64,000 bases of DNA from Sporosarcina sp. ACRSL (GCF_022346605.1 NZ_JAKRNT010000002.1:248001-312000); one strand, 5' to 3'. Shown: positions 7,837 to 14,985, counted from the stretch's first letter. Notes: a model not told the origin generated them from the letters alone. Made by a program: numbers and translations.

Positions 7837-8640
7837 TTATAGATTGACCACAATAATAAACGCGTCAAATCCAGCGGCTTTCAGGTCAGCCACTTGCTTG
7901 TCAGCGTTTGACTTGTCCGCAAATGAACCCGTAATGACGCGATAATACGTAGTTCCATTGATGACGGCTATGTCAATGAAGCTATCGAAGCCTTTCGCTT
8001 TGAGCTCGGCAACTCGTTGATCGGCGTTGGCACGAGTTGTAAAAGATCCAGTGACGACACGGTACAATACATCGCCCGTTGGTGGGGGAGAGCTCTTTTT
8101 CTGCAAGCCGAGTGCCTTCGCAAGCCCGTTGACATGGCCTCTCGCTGCTTTGTCGAGCCATGCTGAAGTTTTCATTTTCGCAGCGTCTGTCGCATTGTCG
8201 ATGAATCCATTTTCCGTCAGCATCGCATGCATGCGGCTTTCACGAAGCACATGGAAATTCTCCTTCTTCTTCCCGCGGTTCGGCATGTCGATTAATTTCA
8301 CAATTTCCGCATGGATTGTATTCCGCAACTGAGCAGTCGTTGAAGTATCCGACAGCAAGTTATGGATATAGTCCTCATATCCCGTTCCGCCGCCAGCGTT
8401 AATGTGGATGCTCAAATAAAAATCAGCACCCCATGCATTCGCGTCATTCGTCCGCTGCGGCAAACCGACTGTCTGGTCTCCAGTTCGGCTCATTCGCACT
8501 GTTGCATTGGAGTACTCGTTCTCCAGTATATTGCGTACCCGTGTCGCAATTGCCAGCGTCACATCTTTCTCCCTCAAACCATTTCCTAAAGCTCCTGGAT
8601 CTGTTCCACCATGTCCTGGATCAATAAAAATTTTAACCAT
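7837..8640 (-). CDS. N-acetylmuramoyl-L-alanine amidase with SPOR repeats (phage endolysin type)
   Basis: A 267-residue Amidase_3 enzyme that cleaves the bond between N-acetylmuramic acid and L-Ala. Zinc-site motifs are DPGHGGTDPGA near residue 7, the conserved Glu in GLREKD near 24, a SIHINAGG His near 78 and the catalytic Glu in ENGFI near 142. The C-terminal 80 residues contain two SPOR-like repeats (YRVVTGSFTTRANAD and YRVITGSFADKSNAD), which bind denuded glycan. No signal peptide, so release would need a holin; a BhlA-like holin gene lies upstream at 8922-9122. This is the usual lysis cassette of Bacillales prophages. It is separated from the holin by a repeat array, so the cassette may be decaying. 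Confidence 0.88.
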   Translation of the reverse strand: MVKIFIDPGHGGTDPGALGNGLREKDVTLAIATRVRNILENEYSNATVRMSRTGDQTVGLPQRTNDANAWGADFYLSIHINAGGGTGYEDYIHNLLSDTSTTAQLRNTIHAEIVKLIDMPNRGKKKENFHVLRESRMHAMLTENGFIDNATDAAKMKTSAWLDKAARGHVNGLAKALGLQKKSSPPPTGDVLYRVVTGSFTTRANADQRVAELKAKGFDSFIDIAVINGTTYYRVITGSFADKSNADKQVADLKAAGFDAFIIVVNL

Positions 8641-8767
8641 ATCTCATCTTCCTCTCGTTTTTTAGTTTTTTATTCCGTGACTATCCGACATTCCGCCGTT
8701 TTTGAGACTCTATATGCCGACCACCTCCTTTCCATGTCGTTTTCTTCCGGCATCACCTCCTTTTCAG

Positions 8768-8888
8768 ATTGCGCGGGGTTGATTTGCGCGAGTTTCGGTC
8801 GGTTTTGCGCGACTTCGAGTGACTTATGCGTGAGTTCAGTGCCGTTTTGCGCGAGTTTAGTATCGTTTTGCTCATTTCGGGACTTCCG
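8768..8888 (+). repeat. Array of exact 21-bp TGCGCGAGTT units
   Basis: Five units begin TGCGCG, TGCGCG, TGCGTG, TGCGCG and TGCTCA at 8785, 8806, 8827, 8848 and 8869, exactly 21 bases apart. The last unit is different and reads TGCTCATTTCGGGACTT, a terminal unit shared with the arrays at 61161 and 62477. The array sits between the holin and amidase genes. A 78-codon minus-strand frame running through it is judged to be a by-product of the repeats. Confidence 0.85.
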
Positions 8889-8904
8889 AACCACTCGCTT
8901 CACC

Positions 8905-8935
8905 AATAAAAAAAGCGATGCCTATTTTTTAGGCA
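8905..8935 (-). terminator. Hairpin overlapping the holin stop codon
   Basis: On the minus strand GCGGTTGCCTA pairs with TAGGCATCGC and is followed by seven T residues; the arm includes the last codons of the holin gene. It could limit read-through into the amidase gene. Confidence 0.65.
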
Positions 8936-9122
8936 ACCGCTCCTTCACTTCTCGAATTTCATCTTTAATGTCATCGTATTTGTCCGTCAGCGCTTCCAAT
9001 AAAGACTGATAGCGCTTTTCCCTTGACTCACTGCTTTTCACTTGATTCCAAAACAACCATACGAACAGGACGGCAAACGGACCCTGTGTCAAAAAATAAC
9101 CTAGAAGCTCTTTTGTAGCCAT
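8922..9122 (-). CDS. BhlA/UviB-like holin
   Basis: A 66-residue protein with one N-terminal membrane segment (about residues 8-26, GPFAVLFVWLFW) and a charged, coiled C-terminal part ending KERLPKK. This is the architecture of the BhlA/UviB family, small phage and bacteriocin-associated holins that open the membrane for the endolysin. AGGAGG stands seven bases before the ATG. It precedes the amidase at 7837-8640 on the same strand. Confidence 0.8.
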   Translation of the reverse strand: MATKELLGYFLTQGPFAVLFVWLFWNQVKSSESREKRYQSLLEALTDKYDDIKDEIREVKERLPKK

Positions 9123-9143
9123 GCCAATCCTCCTTTTTTGTGG

Positions 9144-9176
9144 AAAATAAAAAGAACGCCCAGTGGACGCTCCTTT
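9144..9176 (-). terminator. Terminator downstream of the late-regulator-like gene
   Basis: On the minus strand GAGCGTCC pairs with GGGCGTTC followed by TTTTTATTTT. It lies just before the holin ribosome site and would separate the holin from upstream transcription. Confidence 0.6.
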
Positions 9177-9555
9177 AAAATCCCGCTATTCTATTGGCGA
9201 TTTCCTTCGCCTACACTCATTGTAACCTGAAAGAATTTCACTCGTCATTTCTACGACATTTACAGCACTTGCGACATTTGCGACATTCATTTCACTGTTA
9301 CTGCGACAGTTAGGGCAAAGATGTGCTCGTAACGCTTCGCTTTTACTCGCAAAAGCCGTTCTTCGTGACGGCTTTCATTGTAACTTAAAAGTTTTCGCCT
9401 CGTCATTTCTACGACATCTACAGCACATGCGACATTTGCGACAATCATTTGATATTGCCTTGGTCGATTTCTTCGGCCTGGACCCAGTGTAACCCAAAAG
9501 AATTGGATCCGTCATTTCTACGACATCTGCGGCACGTGCGACATTTGCGACATCT
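9159..9555. repeat. Three degenerate copies of the 3' end of the adjacent phage gene
   Basis: A segment of about 50 bp (CGTCATTTCTACGACAT, then AGCAC or GGCAC, then GCGACATTTGCGACA) occurs at about 9238, 9400 and 9510. The third copy is the coding 3' end of the gene at 9518-9937, where it encodes MSQMSHVPQMS; the other two are non-coding. Each copy is preceded by an A/T-variable stretch containing GTAAC or TGTAACC. This reads as tandem duplication of a gene end followed by decay. The stretch holds no other gene. Confidence 0.7.
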
Positions 9556-9937
9556 TTTCGATAATAGCATCTTTTATCCTGCCGATTTGGCGATCCGATA
9601 CTTGCATATGCCTGCCAATCCAGCGCAAGCTCTTCCCCTCAAGCAACCAGTGCAGCACTTCGACTTCACGATCCTCCGTGATGAGTGGGATCCTTTCTTG
9701 AACAAGTTGGATTTTCTTTTCATACTCGTACACTTTTTTCAACCGCTTTTCCCTTCTGTTGAATTCCCGGTAAATCGGATCGCTAGGACGGCCCACAGCT
9801 TTCGGCATTGCTGCCTCCATCCCGTATCGCGCCGTCATTCCCTCGCCCACTTCATTCATGCCTTCCCGAATGACTTTGACGCTGTTAATCATCCAGTGAT
9901 AATCCTTTACTAATTGTTCCATTTCCTCCTTCTTCAA
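9518..9937 (-). CDS. Phage late-transcription-regulator-like protein (sigma region 4 / ArpU-like)
   Basis: A 139-residue protein. Its C-terminal part (about residues 95-130: VLHWLLEGKSLRWIG, then VSDRQIGRIKDAI) is a helix-turn-helix resembling sigma factor region 4, as in ArpU/DUF1492-type phage regulators that switch on late genes; the MSQMSHVPQMS tail is also common in that group. Start is taken as TTG at 9937 with AAGGGGTG upstream; ATG at 9922 is possible but sits too close to its GGAGG. It lies upstream of the holin-amidase pair on the same strand and diverges from the repressor gene across an operator region, as expected for a prophage control unit. Confidence 0.65.
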   Translation of the reverse strand: MKKEEMEQLVKDYHWMINSVKVIREGMNEVGEGMTARYGMEAAMPKAVGRPSDPIYREFNRREKRLKKVYEYEKKIQLVQERIPLITEDREVEVLHWLLEGKSLRWIGRHMQVSDRQIGRIKDAIIEKMSQMSHVPQMS

Positions 9938-9960
9938 AAGTATCACCCCTTCTGTTTTAG

Positions 9961-10060
9961 TTTCATTAATGAAACAATATGTCACTAATGAAACTTTGTA
10001 CAAACACTTTATCACGCTGAGGTTTCATTTACAACCACTTAGTTGTCACAAAAGAAACTT
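9961..10060. promoter_or_regulatory. Operator region of the phage repressor
   Basis: TTTCATTAATGAAA at 9961-9974 is a perfect palindrome. Further half-sites follow: TCACTAATGAAAC (about 9981-9993), GGTTTCATTT (about 10020) and TGTCACAAAAGAAAC (about 10046). They lie between the late-regulator-like gene and the divergent CI-like repressor, so repressor binding here is the natural reading. Confidence 0.65.
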
Positions 10061-10097
10061 TAGGATATAATATCTATAACGAATAGGGGGTTGCAAG

Positions 10098-10433
10098 ATG
10101 GAGTCAATCGGGCGGGAAATTAGGAAAATCCGAATCGGAAACAAGTTGTCCCAAGAGGAATTTGCGGATCGGATCAATCAAAAACTAGGTCTATCGATTA
10201 CAAAAGGAATGGTGTCGAAATGGGAGTCAAACTCCATCGAACCAAAAACAAGAATGATCAAAGCGATTGCGGAAACGTTTCATGTTTCATTAGACCAGAT
10301 GCTTGGATTGGACGTGCCTGAAAAGCCATCGACGGTTGAAACGATTGCTGCCCATATCGATGACGATTTGACTGAAGAAGAACTGGAGGATATAAAAAGA
10401 TATATTCAATTTATTAAATCGCAACGAAAGTGA
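10098..10433 (+). CDS. XRE-family (CI-like) phage repressor
   Basis: A 111-residue DNA-binding protein. Residues 5-65 are a Cro/CI helix-turn-helix (IGREIRKIRIGNKLSQEEFA, then MVSKWE), here with a few extra residues in the turn; the remainder is a short helical tail ending KRYIQFIKSQRK. AGGGGG precedes the ATG. It is followed nine bases later by an ImmA/IrrE-like gene; the pairing of a repressor and a metallopeptidase that inactivates it is known from ICEBs1 ImmR-ImmA and many prophages. The palindromic sites at 9961-10060 are its likely operators. Confidence 0.82.
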   Translation: MESIGREIRKIRIGNKLSQEEFADRINQKLGLSITKGMVSKWESNSIEPKTRMIKAIAETFHVSLDQMLGLDVPEKPSTVETIAAHIDDDLTEEELEDIKRYIQFIKSQRK

Positions 10434-10442
10434 GGTGGTTCC

Positions 10443-10895
10443 ATGACCTATGAATCCCTGCTTGCCCAATACCCCCATTTGGTCGTAAAGGAAGTCAAAA
10501 CGCTTCCATCCGGACTCGCAGGTCTTTATATGGACGATGTCGTACTCATTGATAAAAATCGGAGCCATTATGAAAAGCATTGCATTTTGGCGGAGGAAAT
10601 CGGCCATTACGAAACGACGTATGGTGGTGATATTACGGATCTACAACAACTCACGAATTTGAAGCAGGAATTGGCTGCAAGGCGATGGGCCTACGAAAAA
10701 ATCGTGTCGCTCGATAAATTGATCGAATGCCATGAATCGGGTTTCAAGACCATTGAGGAAGTGTGCACCCATCTTGAAGTGACAGAGAATTATTTAATGG
10801 CGTCCATTGCCCATTACCATTCCCGTTTCGGCGTATCGACGAGTTACAATGGATATGAAATTTACTTTGATCCTCTCTACGTGAAAAAGCTGTAA
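10443..10895 (+). CDS. ImmA/IrrE-family metallo-endopeptidase
   Basis: A 150-residue protein of the ImmA/IrrE (DUF955) family, putative zinc peptidases that cleave the neighbouring repressor on DNA damage. The active-site region reads ILAEEIGHYET near residues 47-57: the family HExxH appears as AEEIGH, so the first His is replaced, as is frequent in phage members. The C-terminal half is helical. It follows the CI-like gene by nine bases with a GAGGTGG ribosome site and marks the right end of the phage module; no integrase or structural genes are present. Confidence 0.78.
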   Translation: MTYESLLAQYPHLVVKEVKTLPSGLAGLYMDDVVLIDKNRSHYEKHCILAEEIGHYETTYGGDITDLQQLTNLKQELAARRWAYEKIVSLDKLIECHESGFKTIEEVCTHLEVTENYLMASIAHYHSRFGVSTSYNGYEIYFDPLYVKKL

Positions 10896-10914
10896 TTTTT
10901 TTTAACCTTTTATT

Positions 10915-10928
10915 CGAACGTATGTTCC
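10915..10928 (+). promoter_or_regulatory. LexA (SOS) box, perfect match
   Basis: CGAACGTATGTTCC matches all 14 positions of the B. subtilis LexA consensus CGAACRNRYGTTYC. It sits 20 bases after the immA stop and 86 bases before ykuS, on the plus strand. A weak -35/-10 pair (TTCCGA and CATAAA, 17 apart) overlaps and follows it. Which transcript it controls is not certain. Confidence 0.7.
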
Positions 10929-11014
10929 GAAAACCAAAAATGGAATTCATAAATTCAGTTGGAGCGGGAACAGTATAGTGAAACCTTATTTTCGAATAAA
11001 GGAGGAGTGTAACG

Positions 11015-11254
11015 ATGAAAAGGATCGCTGTGGAACAACCATATGAAGATGTCATGACCGCCCTTCAAGCGAAAGGGTATGAAGTGAAGATGTTCAATAC
11101 GGATGAAGATGTCAAAGGTTATGATATCGGCGTCGTCCGCGCTATCAACGAAGGGAATACACAAGAGTTCGATTTCCCGGTCGTTTCCATGAGAGGCCTG
11201 TCAATCGACGAAGCCGTGGAAGCCGTGGAAAAGAAAGCGAATCTGATGGAATAA
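11015..11254 (+). CDS. ykuS: UPF0180 family protein YkuS
   Basis: A 79-residue cytosolic protein that matches the UPF0180 (YkuS) family: MKRIAVEQPYEDV at the start, a central ALQAKGYEV strand-helix and a C-terminal SIDEAVEAVEKKA helix. The family is widespread in Bacillus but has no assigned function. AAAGGAGGAGTG precedes the ATG. A terminator follows. The perfect LexA box upstream would make this copy damage-inducible if the promoter reads through to it; that is inference. Confidence 0.85.
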   Translation: MKRIAVEQPYEDVMTALQAKGYEVKMFNTDEDVKGYDIGVVRAINEGNTQEFDFPVVSMRGLSIDEAVEAVEKKANLME

Positions 11255-11259
11255 TACGT

Positions 11260-11298
11260 AACAGAATCCACGGCTGTCGCCATGGATTCTGTTTTTCG
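11260..11298 (+). terminator. Bidirectional terminator ykuS/selO
   Basis: ACAGAATCC pairs with GGATTCTGT followed by TTTTT, between the convergent ykuS and selO genes. Confidence 0.8.
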
Positions 11299-12762
11299 TT
11301 ATGTCCCGCAAAACGTCTGGTAAGGAATGTCTGGCGGGGGTGGCATCTTGTATTGATCATCATGTTCGGCTGTGTGATCATACGGATTCGCGATCACTTC
11401 CAGCAGCTTTTCCATAACGGTGAAATCACCCTCGATTGCGGAGTCAAGCGCTTCCTCCACATTGTGATTGCGCGGGATGACTGCAGGATTGCTATCGCGC
11501 ATCAATTGCTTTGCAGCCTCGTCAGATTCAGGTTGCCTCTCAAGCCGTTCCTGCCAACGTCGGTCCCAGTCATCAAATTCCGGCGTTTTGCACATCGGCA
11601 GGTCGTCCAGTTTTTCATTTGTCAGCGCTAAGAAAAAATTCGTGTAGTCTGCACGGTTGTCTTTTAGTATCGTTAGCAGATCCTTCACAAGCTTAGCGTC
11701 TTCCTCTTCTTCGTGGAAAATGCCGAGCTTGCTCCGCATCCCCTTCAGCCAATAGGAGTGATACAGCTTCGCATATCCGGAAAGCGCGTTCTCTGCAACT
11801 TCGATTGCCTTTTCTGCGTCGTCATGCAATAACGGCAGAAGAGTCTCCGCTAACCGGGCAAGATTCCATTCACCGATGCCGGGTTGATTGCCGTAGGCGT
11901 AACGGCCTTGTCGGTCAATTGAACTGAAAACTGTTGCAGGATCATACGTATCCATGAACGCACACGGTCCGTAGTCAATCGTTTCGCCGCTAATTGTCAT
12001 ATTATCGGTGTTCATGACCCCGTGGATGAAACCGACGATCTGCCATTTGGCGATTAACGATGCTTGCCGGTCAATCACTTTTTCAAGAAATGACACATAC
12101 GGATTGGCGTCGCCTGTGATTTCCGGATAATGCCGCTCAATTGCATAATCTGCTAAGGTTCGTAAATCATCGACAACTTGACGGGCTGCGGCATATTGAA
12201 ACGTTCCGACACGAAGATGGCTTGCTGCAACACGTGTTAAAATGGCACCTTCAAGCGGCTCCTCCCGATGGACAGGTGCGCCGGTCACGACAACCGCCAG
12301 GCTCCTTGTCGTAGGAATTCCGAGGGCATGCATCGCTTCACTAATAATAAATTCACGCAGCATCGGCCCGAGCGCCGCCCGACCGTCTCCGCCACGGGAA
12401 AACGGCGTCCTTCCTGAACCTTTAAGTTGAATATCAAAACGATTGCCGTCCGGCGTCAACTGTTCGCCAAGCAACACGGCTCGTCCATCCCCAAGCATCG
12501 TAAAATGCCCGAATTGATGGCCCGCATACGCTTGTGCAATCGGCTTCCCACCTTCAGGGATTCGATTTCCCGCAAACACGGAAACGCCATCCTCGTCTTC
12601 CAACGCTTCTGCATTCAACCCAAGGGAAGTTGCAAGCGGATAATTCAACATTACTAATTCTGGCGACGGCGAAGGTTCCGGCAACGTCTCCGCGAAAAAC
12701 GCCTCTGGCAAACGGGCGTAGCTGTTTTCAAACTTCCATCCATTCGTTTCGGTATTTGTCAT
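11299..12762 (-). CDS. selO: Protein adenylyltransferase SelO (YdiU family)
   Basis: A 487-residue member of the SelO/YdiU pseudokinase family, which transfers AMP from ATP to Ser, Thr or Tyr of target proteins, linked to redox homeostasis. Family hallmarks seen are [10 protein letters not shown] near residue 80, [18 protein letters not shown] near 110, [13 protein letters not shown], the catalytic-loop HGVMNTDN and the metal-binding DYGPCAFMD. The C terminus ends FCGT; full-length SelO proteins in other bacteria carry a selenocysteine or Cys in the same tail, so C485 fits. Start at 12762 is chosen for AAGGATGTGGAG upstream; a start 11 codons earlier is weaker. Monocistronic. Confidence 0.93.
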   Translation of the reverse strand: MTNTETNGWKFENSYARLPEAFFAETLPEPSPSPELVMLNYPLATSLGLNAEALEDEDGVSVFAGNRIPEGGKPIAQAYAGHQFGHFTMLGDGRAVLLGEQLTPDGNRFDIQLKGSGRTPFSRGGDGRAALGPMLREFIISEAMHALGIPTTRSLAVVVTGAPVHREEPLEGAILTRVAASHLRVGTFQYAAARQVVDDLRTLADYAIERHYPEITGDANPYVSFLEKVIDRQASLIAKWQIVGFIHGVMNTDNMTISGETIDYGPCAFMDTYDPATVFSSIDRQGRYAYGNQPGIGEWNLARLAETLLPLLHDDAEKAIEVAENALSGYAKLYHSYWLKGMRSKLGIFHEEEEDAKLVKDLLTILKDNRADYTNFFLALTNEKLDDLPMCKTPEFDDWDRRWQERLERQPESDEAAKQLMRDSNPAVIPRNHNVEEALDSAIEGDFTVMEKLLEVIANPYDHTAEHDDQYKMPPPPDIPYQTFCGT

Positions 12763-12849
12763 CGTCTCCACATCCTTCTTCCGCTCTTTGCTCATTACTC
12801 AGTATACCCCGCTTCCGCGGAATCAAAGAATTTACTGTTCATAAAAAAA

Positions 12850-12997
12850 CGGTGCCTGTGCAAGGCACATTTATGACAATTCAACATTTTGTATAAGTAT
12901 ACGATTTTACCCCCATATAACTTTGCCGTAAGTGAGTTCATAATTTTTCTTATGCAATTGTAGTGCATAATCTGAAATGTTTCTTGCACAGGCACCG
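12850..12997. repeat. Palindrome-ended ~146-bp element, copy A
   Basis: Begins CGGTGCCTGTGCA and ends TGCACAGGCACCG, a 13-bp perfect terminal inverted repeat. The inner left end (CACATTTATGACAATTCAAC) and inner right end (CAATTGTAGTG) are conserved with copy B at 14986-15130, but the middle 70 bases are not. It carries no ORF. The size and termini suggest a MITE-like or structural dispersed element. Confidence 0.8.
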
Positions 12998-13024
12998 GAA
13001 TGATTTGTAATATTCTTACTCTTG

Positions 13025-13065
13025 AAAAGCGTAGCTCGCCGATCGATGAGACGATTGGCGAGCGT
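13025..13065 (-). terminator. Terminator of the short CotG-like gene
   Basis: GCTCGCC and GGCGAGC pair around a loop; on the minus strand the distal arm runs into TACGCTTTTC. It begins ten bases after the stop of the gene at 13075. Confidence 0.65.
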
Positions 13066-13074
13066 ATTGTGGGG

Positions 13075-13257
13075 TTATGCATGGAAATAATATGTTTGAC
13101 GCCTGCGGGAAGCTTCCCGTTGTTCTGCCCTTCTTCGTTCACGATGACGTTCTAGTTGTCCGTTTAGGCGGGGATCTTGAGACATCATTTCCTGTAATCC
13201 TGAAGAATCGAGATTCCTCTTCACTTTTTCTATTTCATCCTCAAAAAATAATGACAT
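13075..13257 (-). CDS. Short CotG-head paralogue, 60 residues
   Basis: A 60-residue basic protein starting MSLFFEDEIEKVK; its first nine residues are identical to those of the repeat-bearing CotG-like protein at 1712-2545, and both share a QDPRxN motif near residue 30. After the head, instead of 13-residue repeats, it has an Arg/Glu-rich tail (RHRERRRAEQREASRRRQ). GGAGGAGGT lies six bases before the ATG at 13257; the ATG six bases earlier is too close to that site. A 48-bp upstream block is shared with the other gene. I infer a small coat protein expressed with it. The head may be a localisation tag; no activity can be assigned. Confidence 0.65.
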   Translation of the reverse strand: MSLFFEDEIEKVKRNLDSSGLQEMMSQDPRLNGQLERHRERRRAEQREASRRRQTYYFHA

Positions 13258-13325
13258 GTCCATACCTCCTCCCCTTTGATTGCAAGGAAATAGCGAATTA
13301 GGCTAAATTATTCGCTATTCCCCCG

Positions 13326-13374
13326 TCACCATAGAGTACGTCGATTTACCGACAGGACAAGAGGTAAGTGTACA
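13326..13374 (-). promoter_or_regulatory. Conserved upstream block shared with the cotG-like gene
   Basis: Matches 2605-2652 closely, including CGACAGGA, TAAGTG and a TACGT box, at about the same distance from the start codon. Read on the minus strand it ends in CGTACTCTA, compatible with a SigmaK-type -10. It is the only part of the upstream regions that is conserved. Confidence 0.5.
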
Positions 13375-13434
13375 GTTTTTACGATTTTCAATTAAAAATT
13401 TAGTTTTAAATAAGCAAGAAGCACTGCATCGGGA

Positions 13435-13485
13435 CGAACGAACGTTCTTGTTTGTATAGACTTCCATTTACATTTATTGTATACT
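13435..13485 (+). promoter_or_regulatory. LexA box and promoter of the coiled-coil gene
   Basis: CGAACGAACGTTCT at 13435-13448 matches 13 of 14 positions of the LexA consensus. Immediately downstream are TAGACT (13457) and TATACT (13480) separated by 17 bases, a reasonable SigmaA promoter. The next gene begins at 13548. This arrangement is typical of SOS genes in Bacillus. Confidence 0.6.
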
Positions 13486-13547
13486 GCAAACAACAGACAA
13501 TACACGAATTCGATGACAACAGATGATGAAGAAAGGAGGAGAAAGAG

Positions 13548-13898
13548 ATGGAGGAGAGGATCCTGCAATTGCTTGAAGGGCTGAATGCCAAGGTAGACAA
13601 TATTGAAACGGAAATGGGTAGCATGAAATCTGAAATGGGCGACCTGAAAACTGAAATGGGCAGCATGAAATCTGAAATAGGCGACTTGAAAACTGAAATG
13701 GGCAGCGTGAAATCTGAAATGGGGAACCTGAAATCTGAAATGCACAGCCGTTTTGATCGAGTCAATCATCTTTTAGAAGGGATTGGCGGTCAATTTGAGC
13801 AGCGAACTCGCCAGCGCATCGCTGAAGGACAAGCGATTTCGAAGGAAATTAAGATCCTAAAATTGCGAATCTTTGACTTGGAAACAAAAAATATGTAA
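13548..13898 (+). CDS. Coiled-coil protein with 14-residue repeats, SOS-linked
   Basis: A 116-residue, highly charged protein. Residues 14-66 are three to four tandem units of a 14-residue (two-heptad) repeat of the form GSMKSEMGDLKTEM, encoded by 42-bp DNA repeats, so a long parallel coiled coil is very likely. The C-terminal part (FDRVNHLLEGIGG and ISKEIKILKLRIFDLE) continues the helix. No enzymatic motif or signal peptide. GAAAGGAGGAG precedes the ATG. A LexA-type box and promoter lie upstream and a strong terminator follows, so it is a monocistronic gene probably induced by DNA damage. I cannot name a family; related proteins in Bacillales are annotated only as coiled-coil or hypothetical. 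Confidence 0.75.
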   Translation: MEERILQLLEGLNAKVDNIETEMGSMKSEMGDLKTEMGSMKSEIGDLKTEMGSVKSEMGNLKSEMHSRFDRVNHLLEGIGGQFEQRTRQRIAEGQAISKEIKILKLRIFDLETKNM

Positions 13899-13915
13899 AA
13901 AGATATTTTCTCAAT

Positions 13916-13959
13916 GAGAGCAGGCGCATGAAATCAACCATGCGCCGCTCTATTTTTAT
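13916..13959 (+). terminator. Terminator of the coiled-coil gene
   Basis: GAGAGCAGGCGCATG pairs with CATGCGCCGCTCT around an 8-base loop, followed by ATTTTTATTT. One of the strongest terminators in the window. Confidence 0.88.
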
Positions 13960-13967
13960 TTCACAGC

Positions 13968-14054
13968 CTACAATGATTCCATCAAAACCGTCACAATAAT
14001 GCCGAAGACAACTCCAATAAGGATAGTGACCGTGAATAATAGCCAATGCTTCAA
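13968..14054 (-). CDS. Possible 28-residue single-pass membrane peptide
   Basis: A TTG-initiated frame with GGAGG eight bases upstream encodes 28 residues (KHWLLFTVTILIGVVFGIIV, then TVLMESL), almost entirely one membrane helix. It lies between two plus-strand genes and its stop is close to the terminator at 13916-13959. The ribosome site and uninterrupted hydrophobicity favour a real peptide, but the length is too short for certainty and the family is unknown. Confidence 0.35.
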   Translation of the reverse strand: MKHWLLFTVTILIGVVFGIIVTVLMESL

Positions 14055-14239
14055 CTCCTCACCCTCCCGCAACCCTTTTCTTCAATGTATTAGCCTGAGG
14101 TAGAAAACATGAGGGATTGTCCAAAATTGTTGTTATTGATCTCAGCCTTAAGACGTACACGAAAATCCAACATGCGACTGGTAGATTATTCAATGGAATA
14201 AGATAGAATAAAAGTAAATAGGACAAAAGGAGAATGAAA

Positions 14240-14977
14240 ATGAATAAGCTATTAGGAATCACGCTGATAACAGGTTTTCTTGTTGTTTTCGGCATTTACG
14301 GTTATAACAAATGGTTTGTGAAGGCAAGTGGGAACGAGATTTCAATTGAAAAAGACAATGCCGATGCACTGAATGTAAACATCGACTTTGGTGTCGGTGA
14401 TCTACTTATCCGTGGCAATTCCCCTGAATGGGTCAGCGGGGAGTTTACGTATACACATAAAAAACTGGAACCGAGAGTGAAGTACAAGAAACAGGGTAAT
14501 GTCGGAACCGTCGACATTAAGCAGGGCTCACCCGGTTTCCAGGGCACAACAATATTGGGATTCAAAAAACCTAAATATGAAAATGAATGGGATCTCCAGC
14601 TGACAAATGATATTCCTATCGATTTGGACGTCGACATGGGCGTTTCGACAGCAACATTGGACTTGAAAGGCATTCAACTAAGCAGCCTTTCTATCGATGG
14701 CGGTGTCGGTGAATCTGTTATCGATCTGAGCGGGAACTGGAGCAAAGGTTTTCGTGCCAAAATGGACTTGGGTGTTGGAGACATTACCATCATCCTTCCG
14801 AAGGAGACTGGCGTCAGAGTAAACGTGTCGAAAGGGATTGGAACAGTAGATTTGAAAGACCTCACCAAGGATAAAGAAGGTGTCTTTGTCAATGACGCCT
14901 ATGCAAATGCAGACGTCATTATCGACATTTCACTCGACATAGGTGTCGGCGATGTTAAATTTAAGACCGCCGAATAA
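14240..14977 (+). CDS. Toast-rack / DUF2154-type cell-envelope protein
   Basis: A 245-residue protein with one N-terminal membrane anchor (about residues 4-24) and an extracellular beta-rich domain containing repeated GVGD/GVGE turns (FGVGDLLIRGN, GGVGESVIDLSG, LGVGDITIILP, IGVGDVKF). This spacing is typical of toast-rack or LiaF-like/DUF4097 right-handed beta repeats, found in envelope stress and adhesin-like proteins. The start at 14240 is chosen because AAAGGAGA is eight bases upstream; the ATG at 14234 overlaps it. Monocistronic; its transcript probably ends at the hairpin inside element B. Precise role unknown. Confidence 0.75.
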   Translation: MNKLLGITLITGFLVVFGIYGYNKWFVKASGNEISIEKDNADALNVNIDFGVGDLLIRGNSPEWVSGEFTYTHKKLEPRVKYKKQGNVGTVDIKQGSPGFQGTTILGFKKPKYENEWDLQLTNDIPIDLDVDMGVSTATLDLKGIQLSSLSIDGGVGESVIDLSGNWSKGFRAKMDLGVGDITIILPKETGVRVNVSKGIGTVDLKDLTKDKEGVFVNDAYANADVIIDISLDIGVGDVKFKTAE

Positions 14978-14985
14978 CCTGGATT

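Noticed and set aside
8670-8906. 78-codon minus-strand ORF between holin and amidase
   Set aside because: Most of it translates the 21-bp array and its start has no convincing ribosome site.
12795-13142. 115-codon minus-strand ORF across element A
   Set aside because: It crosses a terminator and the palindromic element and has no ribosome site or recognisable composition.
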